NCBI GenBank assembly: GCA_034111085.1
Contig: JAWUXZ010000047.1
Coordinates: forward strand, 37,248-101,247
Source of the DNA: Dinoroseobacter sp034111085
GTDB lineage: Bacteria > Pseudomonadota > Alphaproteobacteria > Rhodobacterales > Rhodobacteraceae
Reading direction: 5' to 3'
DNA: 64,000 bases
Position numbers and translations under genes: made by a program
Notes under the pieces: model-generated
Told to the model about the DNA's origin: nothing
Databases searched by the model: none
The model's input: the letters and a program-made list of their open reading frames with translations, nothing else
In this document: one piece after another, positions 53,732 to 62,439 of the stretch
How the letters are laid out: every line of letters begins with the position of its first letter
Position numbering within the stretch: the first letter of the stretch is position 1

Positions 53732-54695
53732 GCGCCGCATTCAGGCCCCGGTCATCCTTGAACCGCAACCGCACAGGCAGCGGCAGCACCTCGCTGCGCA
53801 ACGCTTCCGGCAACCGCACGCTATCTTTTTCGGTGCAGACCAGTTGCGCATTTGCGGCCCGTGCCTCGCGCGTTAATCTGGTAATCAACGCCGTGCTGAG
53901 GGGCGCGTGGTCGTCGAGTGCGACTGTATCCACAACCTCCGCCCCCATTTCGCGCAGGGTGGCAAAGAACTTCTCGGGGTATCCGATCCCGGCAAAGGCC
54001 AGAACGCGCCGCCCTTTCCAAGGCATTCCCGTCTCAAGTGCGCGCAATTGGCCCGCAAGCCGAGGGACCGAGACCGCTTCGCCCCAATCGCGGGTAAAGC
54101 GCGCTTGCAGCTTCTCGTTTCCGATCGATATCAGCAAATCTGCTCGCGCCATGCCGACCGAGACTGGCTCGCGCAGTGGCCCTGCCGGAATGCAAAGCCC
54201 GTTGCCAAAGCCGCGCGCCGCATCAACCACGATCACCGACAGCGCTTTGCGAAGCGACGGGTCCTGGAAACCGTCGTCGAGCACAATTGCGCGCGCACCC
54301 TCGGCCACGGCAAGCTTCGCCCCGGCCACGCGATCTTTGGCAACGATCACAGGCGTGAAGGCCGCCAGAAGCAGCGGTTCGTCCCCGACTTGCGCGGCAG
54401 TGTGGACCTTCGGGTCAACCTCAACCGGGCCATCGAGCGAGCCGCCATAGCCGCGCGACACAACAAAAATGCCGAGGCCCAGTTTTTGGACCAGCGCGAT
54501 TGCTGTGGGGGTTTTTCCCGTGCCGCCAGCGCTGAGATTGCCGACGCAAATTACTGGAATTCCGGGATCAAACGGGGCCACCTTCGCCAACCGCCGCGCT
54601 GTGCCCGCTGCATAGAGTGCGCCCAGCGGAGAAAGTGCTCGCGCGGCAAAACCGGGGCGGTCCGGGGGGGTGTCCCAGAACCGGGGCGCGCGCAT
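53709..54695 (-). CDS. lpxK: Tetraacyldisaccharide 4'-kinase
   Basis: A 328-residue inner-membrane kinase that phosphorylates the 4' position of the lipid A disaccharide. The Walker A motif is SAGGTGKT at 55-62; LDDGFQD and the FAGIGYPEKFF stretch are typical. Its ATG shares one base with the waaA stop (TGATG), so translation is coupled to waaA, the next step of Kdo-lipid A assembly. Confidence 0.95.
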   Translation of the reverse strand: MRAPRFWDTPPDRPGFAARALSPLGALYAAGTARRLAKVAPFDPGIPVICVGNLSAGGTGKTPTAIALVQKLGLGIFVVSRGYGGSLDGPVEVDPKVHTAAQVGDEPLLLAAFTPVIVAKDRVAGAKLAVAEGARAIVLDDGFQDPSLRKALSVIVVDAARGFGNGLCIPAGPLREPVSVGMARADLLISIGNEKLQARFTRDWGEAVSVPRLAGQLRALETGMPWKGRRVLAFAGIGYPEKFFATLREMGAEVVDTVALDDHAPLSTALITRLTREARAANAQLVCTEKDSVRLPEALRSEVLPLPVRLRFKDDRGLNAALKPLGLA

Positions 54696-55996
54696 CAGGC
54701 CCTCGCCTTCCCGTCAAACAGGTCGAGCACAACTTTCACCGCGCGCTCGGTTACCTCGGTTCCGCCTGAGGACACATCCCACGCCTGATGCGCCAAAAGC
54801 GCTGCCTGATCTGGTTGCAACAAGCGCTGAACACCCGTGGCAACTTCCCTTGGCGTCGACACTTGGATCGCCGCATCGGCCTCAGCCAAGCGCGCGTAAA
54901 TATCCGCAAAATTGAACATAAACGGGCCGTGCAGGATGGCTGATCCCAAGGCAGCAGGCTCAAACGGGTTATGCCCACCGATCTTATCGAGCAGCGATCC
55001 GCACACCAACGACACCGGCGCGAGGCGGTACCAAAGCCCCATCTCCCCCATTGTGTCGGCCAGAAAAACGTCCGTATCTGGACCGGGCAATTCGCCCTTG
55101 GACCGCCGCGCGACTTCCCAACCGTCGTTCTCCAGCAACGCGGCCACGTCGTCGAAGCGCTCAGGGTGACGCGGTGCGAGGATCAACAGCAGACGGTGCG
55201 TGCCAACTTTGGCCAGCTTATGGGCCTCAGATACGATTTCGTCTTCGCCTGCATGTGTCGAGGCCGCAAACCAAACAGGCCGTGTCCCGATCTGTGCAGC
55301 AAGCGCTGTGCGATCGTCTTCCGTATGCGGCAAGACCTGCGCGCCTTCTTTCAGAAAGCCCGTAACCTCGATCTTATCGCGCGGAAATCCCAGCAGGCGC
55401 AGGTGCCGCGCGCTGTCTTCGTCTTGCGCAAGCGCCAGTTTGAACCGCGACAGGATCGACCTGGCCATACCGGGCAGCCAGCGCCAGCGATTGTGGCTTT
55501 CCATGCTCATTCGCGCGTTCAGAAGCATCATCGGTTTGCCGGTCTCGCCCATCTCGTAGACCAGACGCGGCCACAGCTCACTTTCGGTCCAGATCGCCAT
55601 GTCGGGCTTCCAATGGGCCAGAAAGCGTTGGACGTAGCTCTTCACATCTACGGGCACAAACTGGTGAAACGCGTTCTTTGTCAGGCGAATTTTCATCAAT
55701 TTGGCAGATGTGCGCGTGCCGGTGGTGACCATCACCGTGATGTCCGGGCGCTGCTCGCCAATGAAGCGGATTAACTCAAGTGTGGATAACGATTCGCCGA
55801 CGCTGGCGGCATGGATCCACAGCAAAGGTCCGTCAGGGCGCGGGCGATCTGAGATACCGCGCCGCTCGCCAATGCGGTCGGGATCTTCCTTGCCGCTGGC
55901 CAGACGCTTTTCCAGCATCCGCTCGACATAACCTGTCCAGCGGGCCGACACGGCGAGGTACAAGGCAAGCGCCAGCGAGCGTCTCACAACCGTCAA
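54695..55996 (-). CDS. waaA: 3-deoxy-D-manno-octulosonic acid transferase
   Basis: About 433 residues. The start is placed at a TTG (55996), three bases after the DUF4170 stop, because the hydrophobic anchor (SLALALYLAVSARW) begins there; a GTG at 55987 is an alternative, and the longer frame overlaps DUF4170. WaaA adds Kdo to lipid IVA at the inner membrane. Motifs: IHAASVGESLSTLEL (acceptor-site Glu), WTESELWPRLV, and CGSLLDKIGGHNPFEP (donor site). It forms an operon with DUF4170 and lpxK. Confidence 0.92.
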   Translation of the reverse strand: MTVVRRSLALALYLAVSARWTGYVERMLEKRLASGKEDPDRIGERRGISDRPRPDGPLLWIHAASVGESLSTLELIRFIGEQRPDITVMVTTGTRTSAKLMKIRLTKNAFHQFVPVDVKSYVQRFLAHWKPDMAIWTESELWPRLVYEMGETGKPMMLLNARMSMESHNRWRWLPGMARSILSRFKLALAQDEDSARHLRLLGFPRDKIEVTGFLKEGAQVLPHTEDDRTALAAQIGTRPVWFAASTHAGEDEIVSEAHKLAKVGTHRLLLILAPRHPERFDDVAALLENDGWEVARRSKGELPGPDTDVFLADTMGEMGLWYRLAPVSLVCGSLLDKIGGHNPFEPAALGSAILHGPFMFNFADIYARLAEADAAIQVSTPREVATGVQRLLQPDQAALLAHQAWDVSSGGTEVTERAVKVVLDLFDGKARA

Positions 55997-55998
55997 GA

Positions 55999-56241
55999 TC
56001 AGCCCAGCTCTTCGGTGGAGGAGGCTTCTGCGGCCTCGTCGCGAAGGCGGTGAATATGGGCAATGAAGTAGCGCATATGAGCGTTGTCGACCGTGCGCTG
56101 CGCCTCTGATTTCCAAGCGTCATAGGCGGTGGCGTAGTCCGGGAACATGCCAACCAGATGGATGTCATCAATGTTCTTGAAGGTGGTTTTGGTCGGATCG
56201 ACTAATTCGCCACCGAAGACGAGGTGCAGGCGCTGGGGCAT
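55999..56241 (-). CDS. DUF4170 domain protein
   Basis: An 80-residue soluble protein (MPQRLHLVFGGELVDP; RYFIAHIHRLRDEAAE). DUF4170 genes are a lineage marker before waaA in alphaproteobacteria, with no known activity. No signal peptide or membrane helix is visible. The stop is 2 bases before the probable waaA start. Confidence 0.85.
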   Translation of the reverse strand: MPQRLHLVFGGELVDPTKTTFKNIDDIHLVGMFPDYATAYDAWKSEAQRTVDNAHMRYFIAHIHRLRDEAAEASSTEELG

Positions 56242-56323
56242 GGGGCCTCCGGTTAAGGGCTGAGGTCAGTTGGCCGCACCCTAGCCATCTGCAATGGCGG
56301 GTCAAGGCAGCGCGGTGCCTCGA

Positions 56324-56530
56324 TTAGTCCAGCTTGCGCGCTTCGTCCTCAATCATCACCGGGATGCCATTACGAATGGGGTAGGCGAGATTGGCAGCGC
56401 GGCTGATAAGTTCTTGGCGCACTGCATCATATTTTAGGGGGGCGTGGGTCAAAGGGCAGACCAGCGCTTCGAGCATCTGGCGCGCATGGCCGCGTTTCGC
56501 GTCTTCGGGCACTTCATCACCATCTGTCAT
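56324..56530 (-). CDS. Trm112-like protein lacking the zinc-site cysteines
   Basis: A 68-residue protein whose body matches the Trm112/YcaR family: MLEALVCPLTHAPLKYD and LAYPIRNGIPVMIEDEAR. Only one Cys remains (LVCPLTH), so the usual CXXC zinc site cannot form. In other organisms Trm112 activates methyltransferases; bacterial roles are unclear. It overlaps the LON-domain gene stop by 4 bases. Confidence 0.85.
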   Translation of the reverse strand: MTDGDEVPEDAKRGHARQMLEALVCPLTHAPLKYDAVRQELISRAANLAYPIRNGIPVMIEDEARKLD

Positions 56531-57174
56531 TGCAGCACGTCATCCATCTGACCGCCACCGCGCAGGGCAAATTCAATCAGCGTCACCAATGTTTCGCGCC
56601 GCGTGGTCAGCGAGGGCGCCTCGAGCAAGGCTTGCCTGTCTTCGGGCCCGAACGGGCACAGCATCGACAGCGAATTGATCAGCAATTCATCCTCGGCCTC
56701 GGAAAGGCTGTCCCAGTCGGTGTTCAACTCGTTGGCGGTGAAGAAGCGGTTGAGAAGGTTCAAGAACTTCCCGCGCTTAAAGTCTTCATCCACCTCGGTT
56801 TCACCTAGATCGCGTTCAAACCCGTCCCATGTGACGTCGGCCTTAAGATAGGGCGAAAACCCGGTGACTTCGCGCTGAATGCGAAAGCGCGATATCCCGG
56901 CAAGGGTGATCATATAGCGCCCATCTTCAGTCTCGGAGAACGCGCTGATGCGTCCTGCACAGCCAATGGAGTGCAGACGTTTTTCACCAGTTCCCGGCAC
57001 CTCGCGCGGCTGCACCATGCCGATGAAACGGTGCGAGGTCTTAAGCGCATCCTCCATCATCGTGAGGTAGCGCGGCTCAAACAGATGCAGCGGCAAACGT
57101 GCACGCGGCAGCAAGAGAGCGCCCGGAAGCGAGAAGAGCGGAATGGTCGGGGGAAGATCAACTATTGAAAACAT
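56527..57174 (-). CDS. LON-type substrate-binding domain protein
   Basis: About 215 residues from the ATG at 57174; a TTG at 57183 with GGGGG just upstream is an alternative. It consists of a single PUA-like LON N-terminal domain (IPLFSLPGALLLPRARLPLH; HLFEPRYLTMMEDAL; GCAGRISAFSETEDGRY) and a helical tail. There is no AAA+ or protease domain, so it is a stand-alone adaptor-like protein of unknown role. It lies between a thioredoxin-TPR gene and the Trm112-like gene, a common alphaproteobacterial trio. Confidence 0.88.
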   Translation of the reverse strand: MFSIVDLPPTIPLFSLPGALLLPRARLPLHLFEPRYLTMMEDALKTSHRFIGMVQPREVPGTGEKRLHSIGCAGRISAFSETEDGRYMITLAGISRFRIQREVTGFSPYLKADVTWDGFERDLGETEVDEDFKRGKFLNLLNRFFTANELNTDWDSLSEAEDELLINSLSMLCPFGPEDRQALLEAPSLTTRRETLVTLIEFALRGGGQMDDVLQ

Positions 57175-57200
57175 GTTACGCAAGTAGCCCCCATTCTCGA

Positions 57201-58127
57201 TCAGGCAAACAAGATCGAGCTAAGTTTGCGCCGCCCCTTCAGAACGATTGGATCTTGCGGCTTCATTGCGTCGAAAACCGTGAACAGTTGCGCCTTGGCA
57301 GCCCCCTCGTTCCATTCCATGTCGCGGCGGATACTGTCGAGAAGTGCGCTGATTGCACCTTCCACATCGCCCTCGGCATGAAGCGCTGTCGCCAGATCAA
57401 GGCGCGCTTGGTGGTCATCGGGATTTGCCTCAACTGTCGCGGTCAATTCAGCCACCGGACCTACGTTTTCGGCCTGCTTGGCAAGCGCAATTTGGGCGCG
57501 GACGGACTCCAGTTCAGGCGCGTTGAAAATCTCGTCCGGCGCTGTGCTGAGGATGCCGTCGGCTTGGGCAACTTCGCCAAGCGCCAGATGCGCGCGTGCC
57601 AATCCGCCAAGTGCGCCCGCGTGGTTCGGGTCTTCGCCAAGGATTGCCGCGAAGGTTTGTGCCGCGTCGACCGCAGCCCCTTCGGTCAGCATTGCCTCAG
57701 CCGCCTCAACAGCCTCATCAAGACCAGCGCCTTCTTCTTCAGGCGCGCCATCGCCCAGCTCGGCAATCTTTTTGACAAAGGCGGTGATCTCGGCAGGCGT
57801 GATAGCACCTTGGAAGCCATCGGCTGGCTGACCTTTCCAGAACGCATAGACGGTTGGGATCGACTGGATTTGTAACTGGCCAGCAATCCCTTGATTCTCG
57901 TCCACATTGACCTTCACCATCTTCACCGCGCCTTTGGCAGCAGTGACAGCCGATTCCAGCGCCGGACCCAGCGTTTTACACGGCCCGCACCACGGGGCCC
58001 AGAAATCGACGATGACAGGGATTGTCTGGCTCATCTCGACGACATCGGCCAAGAACTCGGCCTCGGTCGTGTCTTTGATCAGATCATTCGGAGTTGTTTC
58101 GGCGGGGGCATTGCCAAACTCAAGCAT
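57201..58127 (-). CDS. Thioredoxin-domain TPR chaperone (CnoX/YbbN-like)
   Basis: 308 residues from the ATG at 58127, with AAGGA 8 bases upstream. The thioredoxin domain (about 20-125) has an intact WCGPC active site (Cys47, Cys50) and cis-Pro in IQSIPTVYAF. The rest is TPR-like helices (EDPNHAGALGGLARAHLALG; NPDDHQARLDLATALHAEGD, a pair of repeats). The architecture is that of CnoX/YbbN, a holdase partner of GroEL; here the CGPC suggests redox activity too. It heads the trio with LON and Trm112-like genes. Confidence 0.9.
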   Translation of the reverse strand: MLEFGNAPAETTPNDLIKDTTEAEFLADVVEMSQTIPVIVDFWAPWCGPCKTLGPALESAVTAAKGAVKMVKVNVDENQGIAGQLQIQSIPTVYAFWKGQPADGFQGAITPAEITAFVKKIAELGDGAPEEEGAGLDEAVEAAEAMLTEGAAVDAAQTFAAILGEDPNHAGALGGLARAHLALGEVAQADGILSTAPDEIFNAPELESVRAQIALAKQAENVGPVAELTATVEANPDDHQARLDLATALHAEGDVEGAISALLDSIRRDMEWNEGAAKAQLFTVFDAMKPQDPIVLKGRRKLSSILFA

Positions 58128-58205
58128 GGGGCAGTCCTTTGTGGCGGGCATTTGGGGTCATGTTATGGGTTATATGGCCCCGCACTGGCGTGATGTGAAG
58201 GGCCG

Positions 58206-58994
58206 TTACAGCTCAAACGTTGCCAGCACGGGCGCGTGGTCTGACGGTTTTTCCCATCCGCGTGCGTCGCGCAGCACGCGGCTGGAATGCGCAGAACTTG
58301 AGATATCTGGCGTCGCCCAGATGTGATCGAGGCGCCGGCCCTTGTCAGCGGTGGCCCAGTCTTTTGCGCGGTAGGACCACCACGAATACAGCCGTCCTTC
58401 AGGGATATCTTGGCGCGTAATGTCGACCCACTTGCCGGCATCTTGGGTCTCGGCAAATTTTTCCACCTCGATCGGCGTGTGGCTGACGGCCTTGAGAAGT
58501 TGCTTATGCGACCAGACATCATCCTCGCGCGGGGCGATGTTCAGATCGCCAACCAGCACCGATTTCACAGGCGCTTCGTCGCGGAACCAATCACGCATCT
58601 CGGCAAGAAAATCGAGCTTGTGGCCGAACTTTTCGTTCACCTCGCGGTCCGGCACATCGCCGCCAGCAGGGACGTAGAAGTTGTGGATCGTCATGCCGTT
58701 TTCCAGCCGGCCAGCCACATGGCGCGCATCGCCTTTTTCGCAAAAATCACGGGATCCGGCATCTTCCATCGGGATCTTCGAGAAGATCGCAACGCCGTTA
58801 TAGCCCTTCTGCCCGCGCATCGCGACATAGTTGTAGCCGAGTTGAATGAACTGCTGCAGCGGGATTTTGTCGACCGGGCTTTTGCATTCTTGCAGGCACA
58901 GCACGTCCGGGCTTGCCTCAGACATCACGCGGGCCACGAGGTCTTCGCGCAACCGAACCGAGTTAATGTTCCAGGTGGCAATCGTGATCGGCAT
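58206..58994 (-). CDS. xthA: Exodeoxyribonuclease III
   Basis: A 262-residue AP endonuclease/3'-exonuclease of the EEP fold. Motifs: ATWNINSVRLRED (Asn), LCLQECK (metal-binding Glu), NFYVPAGGD, GDLNIAPREDDV (Asp/Asn), RLDHIWATPDI and the terminal SDHAPV (Asp-His). It repairs abasic sites in DNA. Length and motif set match XthA rather than the shorter ExoA. Confidence 0.93.
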   Translation of the reverse strand: MPITIATWNINSVRLREDLVARVMSEASPDVLCLQECKSPVDKIPLQQFIQLGYNYVAMRGQKGYNGVAIFSKIPMEDAGSRDFCEKGDARHVAGRLENGMTIHNFYVPAGGDVPDREVNEKFGHKLDFLAEMRDWFRDEAPVKSVLVGDLNIAPREDDVWSHKQLLKAVSHTPIEVEKFAETQDAGKWVDITRQDIPEGRLYSWWSYRAKDWATADKGRRLDHIWATPDISSSAHSSRVLRDARGWEKPSDHAPVLATFEL

Positions 58995-59053
58995 GGCAGC
59001 GGCTCCGTGAAATGTCGCACTACCCTAGGGGCGCGTGGGGGCAGAGGCCAGAG

Positions 59054-60400
59054 CTAGCGCAAATCCGCCAGCAGCATTTCGGCCGCGCGCAAGCCGCTGA
59101 GCCACGCACCATGTGTGGTACCGTGATAGTCCCAGATCGTGTGCTCGCCTGCGAATAAAAGCACCTCGCCGCCCCAGCCCTCCAGCGCCTTCCAGTCATC
59201 GGGCGAACTGCCGACCTTGGGAAAGCTATAAGCGCCAAAGCTGTGCGGGTCTTGTGACCAGCGCGTCGCCCGCCAATCGAGCGGCTCGGGCAAGTCCGGT
59301 CCCATCAGGCTGCGCAATCCGGCAAAAGCGTCTGCAACCATCTGCTCTTCTGTCATGGCCTCAACCGCGAAGGCCTCGTCCCCGAAACTGAGCGTCAACA
59401 GCACCGGCGCGTCTGAGAACGGGGCATAATTCACCACATACGACCAGCGGCCCGGTTCAGGTCCGACCCAGCCGTAATACTGTACATCATCCTCCCACGT
59501 GGCCTCGGGAAAACGGAACGCGACCTTGGTGACAGTGCCCATGCCTTGGCGCGCGATCGCCGCCTGCATCGCCTCTGGCAAAGGCGGGTCGAACTGGACG
59601 GACCCTTTCTGAAGCACGCCAAGTGGCACGGTGCAGATCGCATAATCAGCCTCGAACGTACCGCCTTGAGTGATGACTTCGACCCAATCATCGTGATGCT
59701 CGAGGCTCGTGACGACTTCGCCCAGGCGAATATCGAGCCCCAACGACAGGCTCGGCAGCAGCGCGCCGTACCCATCCGTCAAGATCACATCCTCGCCTTC
59801 GAATTGTTTATCGCCGTCCCAGTTGCGGGCCGAAACCTCGGCCAGCGGTCCGCCCAAATCAAACTCCACATAGGCCGATAACATCCAGCGCAGCAGGGGG
59901 TCGGTCAACGTATCGGGGGCTTCCTCGCGCAACGCGTCCAGCAATGTCGTCGTGCGCGTGGCATCGAATCCTTCCTCAGCGACCACGCGCAGACGCGCCT
60001 CGCCGCTAACGATTGCGTCGTCGGGCACCCAAGTGCCATCCGGGCCGCGTACGTCTAGCGCTGCATTTGAAGTCACAAAGGTGGGTAGCCCGGCCTCTTC
60101 GGCCAAGTCCGAGATTGGGTTGCCCATCGGCCCGTGAATCCAGCCGGCGCCCAATTCAAACGGAGTACCGAGCCCGTAATTGGTCCAGACCCGCCCGCCA
60201 ATACGGTCGCGCGCCTCAAGGATCGTGACCTTCACGCCCGCCTCGGTCAGGGCTCTCGCCGCGGCAAGGCCAGACAGCCCAGCGCCAATGATAAGTACGC
60301 TGATAGGGGGTGTGTCTTGTGCCACGCTGGGGTGTGCTGCCAAAGCTGCGGTGCCCGCGAGCACTGTGCGGCGCGACATGGGAATGCGAGGCTTATCCAT
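59054..60400 (-). CDS. Flavin-containing amine oxidase, Tat-exported
   Basis: A 448-residue FAD enzyme. A twin-arginine signal (SRRTVLAGTAALAA) precedes the dinucleotide fold VLIIGAGLSGLAAARAL and the GG motif RIGGRVWTN. LGAGWIHGP, the substrate domain and a C-terminal FAD motif (LFAGEHTIWDYHGTTHGAW) follow. It resembles polyamine/monoamine oxidases, which oxidise primary or secondary amines with hydrogen peroxide release. The substrate is not determined, and Tat export implies periplasmic action. Confidence 0.88.
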   Translation of the reverse strand: MDKPRIPMSRRTVLAGTAALAAHPSVAQDTPPISVLIIGAGLSGLAAARALTEAGVKVTILEARDRIGGRVWTNYGLGTPFELGAGWIHGPMGNPISDLAEEAGLPTFVTSNAALDVRGPDGTWVPDDAIVSGEARLRVVAEEGFDATRTTTLLDALREEAPDTLTDPLLRWMLSAYVEFDLGGPLAEVSARNWDGDKQFEGEDVILTDGYGALLPSLSLGLDIRLGEVVTSLEHHDDWVEVITQGGTFEADYAICTVPLGVLQKGSVQFDPPLPEAMQAAIARQGMGTVTKVAFRFPEATWEDDVQYYGWVGPEPGRWSYVVNYAPFSDAPVLLTLSFGDEAFAVEAMTEEQMVADAFAGLRSLMGPDLPEPLDWRATRWSQDPHSFGAYSFPKVGSSPDDWKALEGWGGEVLLFAGEHTIWDYHGTTHGAWLSGLRAAEMLLADLR

Positions 60401-60427
60401 GGACCGAGCCCTCGTAATGATGCTCTG

Positions 60428-60455
60428 AAAAAAGAAGACCCGGCACGAGGCCGGG
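60428..60455 (-). terminator. Rho-independent terminator after the CenR-like regulator
   Basis: On the minus strand CCCGGC pairs with GCCGGG around a 5-base loop and continues TCTTCTTTTTT, 54 bases past the regulator's stop. Confidence 0.85.
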
Positions 60456-60508
60456 CCAGTCCAACAGGGAGGTTTCGCGTCATAACCCCAACGCGCGAGG
60501 GGTCTTTA

Positions 60509-61195
60509 TTAAGCGACCAATCGGTAGCCACCTGTCTCTGTTACTAGAATACGCGCATTTGACGGATCTGGTTCAATTTTTTGACGTAGGCGGTAAATAT
60601 GTGTCTCAAGTGTGTGAGTTGTGACACCCGCATTATATCCCCATACCTCGTGCAGCAGTATATCGCGGGCGACAATTCCATCGGTCGCACGGTACAAGTA
60701 TTTGAGAATGTTAGTTTCTTTTTCGGTAAGACGGATTTTCTTTTCGTCTTCGGTCAAAAGAAGCTTCATTGAGGGTTTGAATGTATATGGGCCAAGTTGG
60801 AACACCGCATCCTCAGATTGCTCGTGTTGACGCAATTGCGCGCGAATACGGGCCAGCAGAACCGGGAATTTGAACGGTTTTGTCACGTAATCATTTGCGC
60901 CCGCATCGAGGCCCAGAATGGTGTCGGCATCCGAATCGTGCCCGGTCAGCATCAAGACGGGGCATTTGACGCCCTGCTTGCGCATCAAGCGGCAGAGCTC
61001 ACGCCCATCGGTGTCGGGCAGGCCTACATCTAGGATCACCAGATCATAAAGACCCTCTTTGGCCTTCACCATCGCCTCGGTGCCGGACGCGGCCTCGAAA
61101 ACATCGAAGTCCTCGGTCATGACAAGCTGTTCGCTCAGCGCCTCGCGCAGGTCATCGTCGTCGTCTACCAGCAGGATTTTTCGCAGAGTTGGCAT
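60509..61195 (-). CDS. cenR: OmpR-family response regulator, CenR-like
   Basis: 228 residues from the ATG at 61195 (MPTLRKILLVDDDDDLREAL), with AGGA about 9 bases upstream. The receiver domain has acidic residues 11-15, phospho-Asp56 (LVILDVGLPDTDG) and NDYVTKPF. An OmpR-type winged helix follows (IRLTEKETNILKYLYRA; THTLETHIYRLRQKIE; ETGGYRLV). The level of detail shared (DSDADTILGLDAGANDYV, HEQSEDAVF) points to CenR, the envelope and cell-division regulator that is essential in several alphaproteobacteria. The partner kinase CenK is not adjacent. It diverges from ribA. Confidence 0.88.
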   Translation of the reverse strand: MPTLRKILLVDDDDDLREALSEQLVMTEDFDVFEAASGTEAMVKAKEGLYDLVILDVGLPDTDGRELCRLMRKQGVKCPVLMLTGHDSDADTILGLDAGANDYVTKPFKFPVLLARIRAQLRQHEQSEDAVFQLGPYTFKPSMKLLLTEDEKKIRLTEKETNILKYLYRATDGIVARDILLHEVWGYNAGVTTHTLETHIYRLRQKIEPDPSNARILVTETGGYRLVA

Positions 61196-61368
61196 CGGTT
61201 CGGTCCTTTTCTTGCGCCTCGGGTTACAACTGAAATGCGGGCGGAACACGGTTCAGACAAGAGATTGGTAAAAAACCTCACGCCCATGTGTCGCGAAGGG
61301 CGTAATTGTTTCAGTTTCCCCTCAATCACGCCTATGTAGAGGCGAAGATGTTGCAAAGCCGAATGTGA

Positions 61369-62439
61369 ATGAGCGCCCTCAGCCCCGATCCCAGCGAATA
61401 TTTGGCCCGTGCGCGGGGTGATTTGCGTATGGGTGTGCCGGTTTTGTTGGTGTGCGGCGGATCGGCAGCCTTGGTGTTGGCCGCCGAGACATTAACCAAA
61501 GCGCGGTTTGCAGCCCTAGGTGACGGCGCGCATTTGGCGATTACCGCGCGCCGGGCCGAGACGTTAAAGGCGCGCGCCTATGACGGTGATTTGGCGCGGT
61601 TGGTTTTGCCCATCGGCGCCTCGCCAGATTGGGTGCAGGCGGTTGCGGACCCAGCCACTGATCTGTCGCATCCGATGAAAGGCCCGTTCAAGTCATTGCG
61701 CGATGGTGATTCCGCTTTGGCGCGCGCGGCGTTGCAGCTTGCCAAGGATGCGCGGTTGTTGCCTGCCGTTGTTGTGCAACCTTGCGAAGACGCGCCCGAG
61801 GGAATCACCACTCTTAACCTTGATCAGGTCGCAGATTTGCTCGGCCACGGTGCGCCGCTTGCGCCGCTTGTGTCGGCCCGCGTGCCTCTGTCGGTGTCTG
61901 AGGCCGGACGCTTGCATGTGTTCCGCCCCACCGATGGTGGAGAGGAGCATTACGTGGTCGAAATCGGCACGCCAGATCGCAGCACACCGGTCCTTGCGCG
62001 CCTGCATTCGGCCTGCTTCACCGGCGATCTTCTGGGCAGTCTGAAATGTGATTGCGGCCCACAGCTTCGCGGTGCGATGGCGCAGATGGGGGCCGAGGGG
62101 GCTGGTATTCTGCTGTATCTAAACCAAGAAGGGCGCGGCATTGGGCTTGCCAACAAGATGCGCGCCTATGCTTTGCAGGATCAGGGGTTTGACACGGTCG
62201 AAGCCAATCATCGCCTCGGGTTTGAGGATGACGAGCGTGATTTTCGCATCGGATCGGACCTGCTGAAACGGCTTGGGTTCTCGGCTGTGCGGTTGATGAC
62301 CAACAACCCCGCGAAGATCGAGATGATGTCCGCGCAAGGTATCGAGGTTGTCGAGCGGGTGCCTTTGAAGTTGGGAGAGACCCCGCAAAACAGCGCTTAT
62401 CTGGCAACCAAGGCGGCGAAGTCCGGGCATCTGCTGTGA
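61369..62439 (+). CDS. ribA: GTP cyclohydrolase II with degenerate N-terminal RibB-like domain
   Basis: 356 residues. The C-terminal about 195 residues are RibA: zinc Cys in SACFTGDLLGSLKCDCG, LNQEGRGIGL, and TNNPAKIEM. This opens GTP in the first step of riboflavin synthesis. Residues 1-160 align in pattern with the RibB (DHBP synthase) fold, including LARARGDLRMGVPVLLV, LAAETLT and HLAITARRAETL, but the acidic catalytic run of RibB (DDEDRENEGD) is replaced by CGGSAALVL and the domain is shortened, so DHBP synthase activity is not expected. It overlaps the L,D-transpeptidase start by 4 bases. Confidence 0.92.
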   Translation: MSALSPDPSEYLARARGDLRMGVPVLLVCGGSAALVLAAETLTKARFAALGDGAHLAITARRAETLKARAYDGDLARLVLPIGASPDWVQAVADPATDLSHPMKGPFKSLRDGDSALARAALQLAKDARLLPAVVVQPCEDAPEGITTLNLDQVADLLGHGAPLAPLVSARVPLSVSEAGRLHVFRPTDGGEEHYVVEIGTPDRSTPVLARLHSACFTGDLLGSLKCDCGPQLRGAMAQMGAEGAGILLYLNQEGRGIGLANKMRAYALQDQGFDTVEANHRLGFEDDERDFRIGSDLLKRLGFSAVRLMTNNPAKIEMMSAQGIEVVERVPLKLGETPQNSAYLATKAAKSGHLL

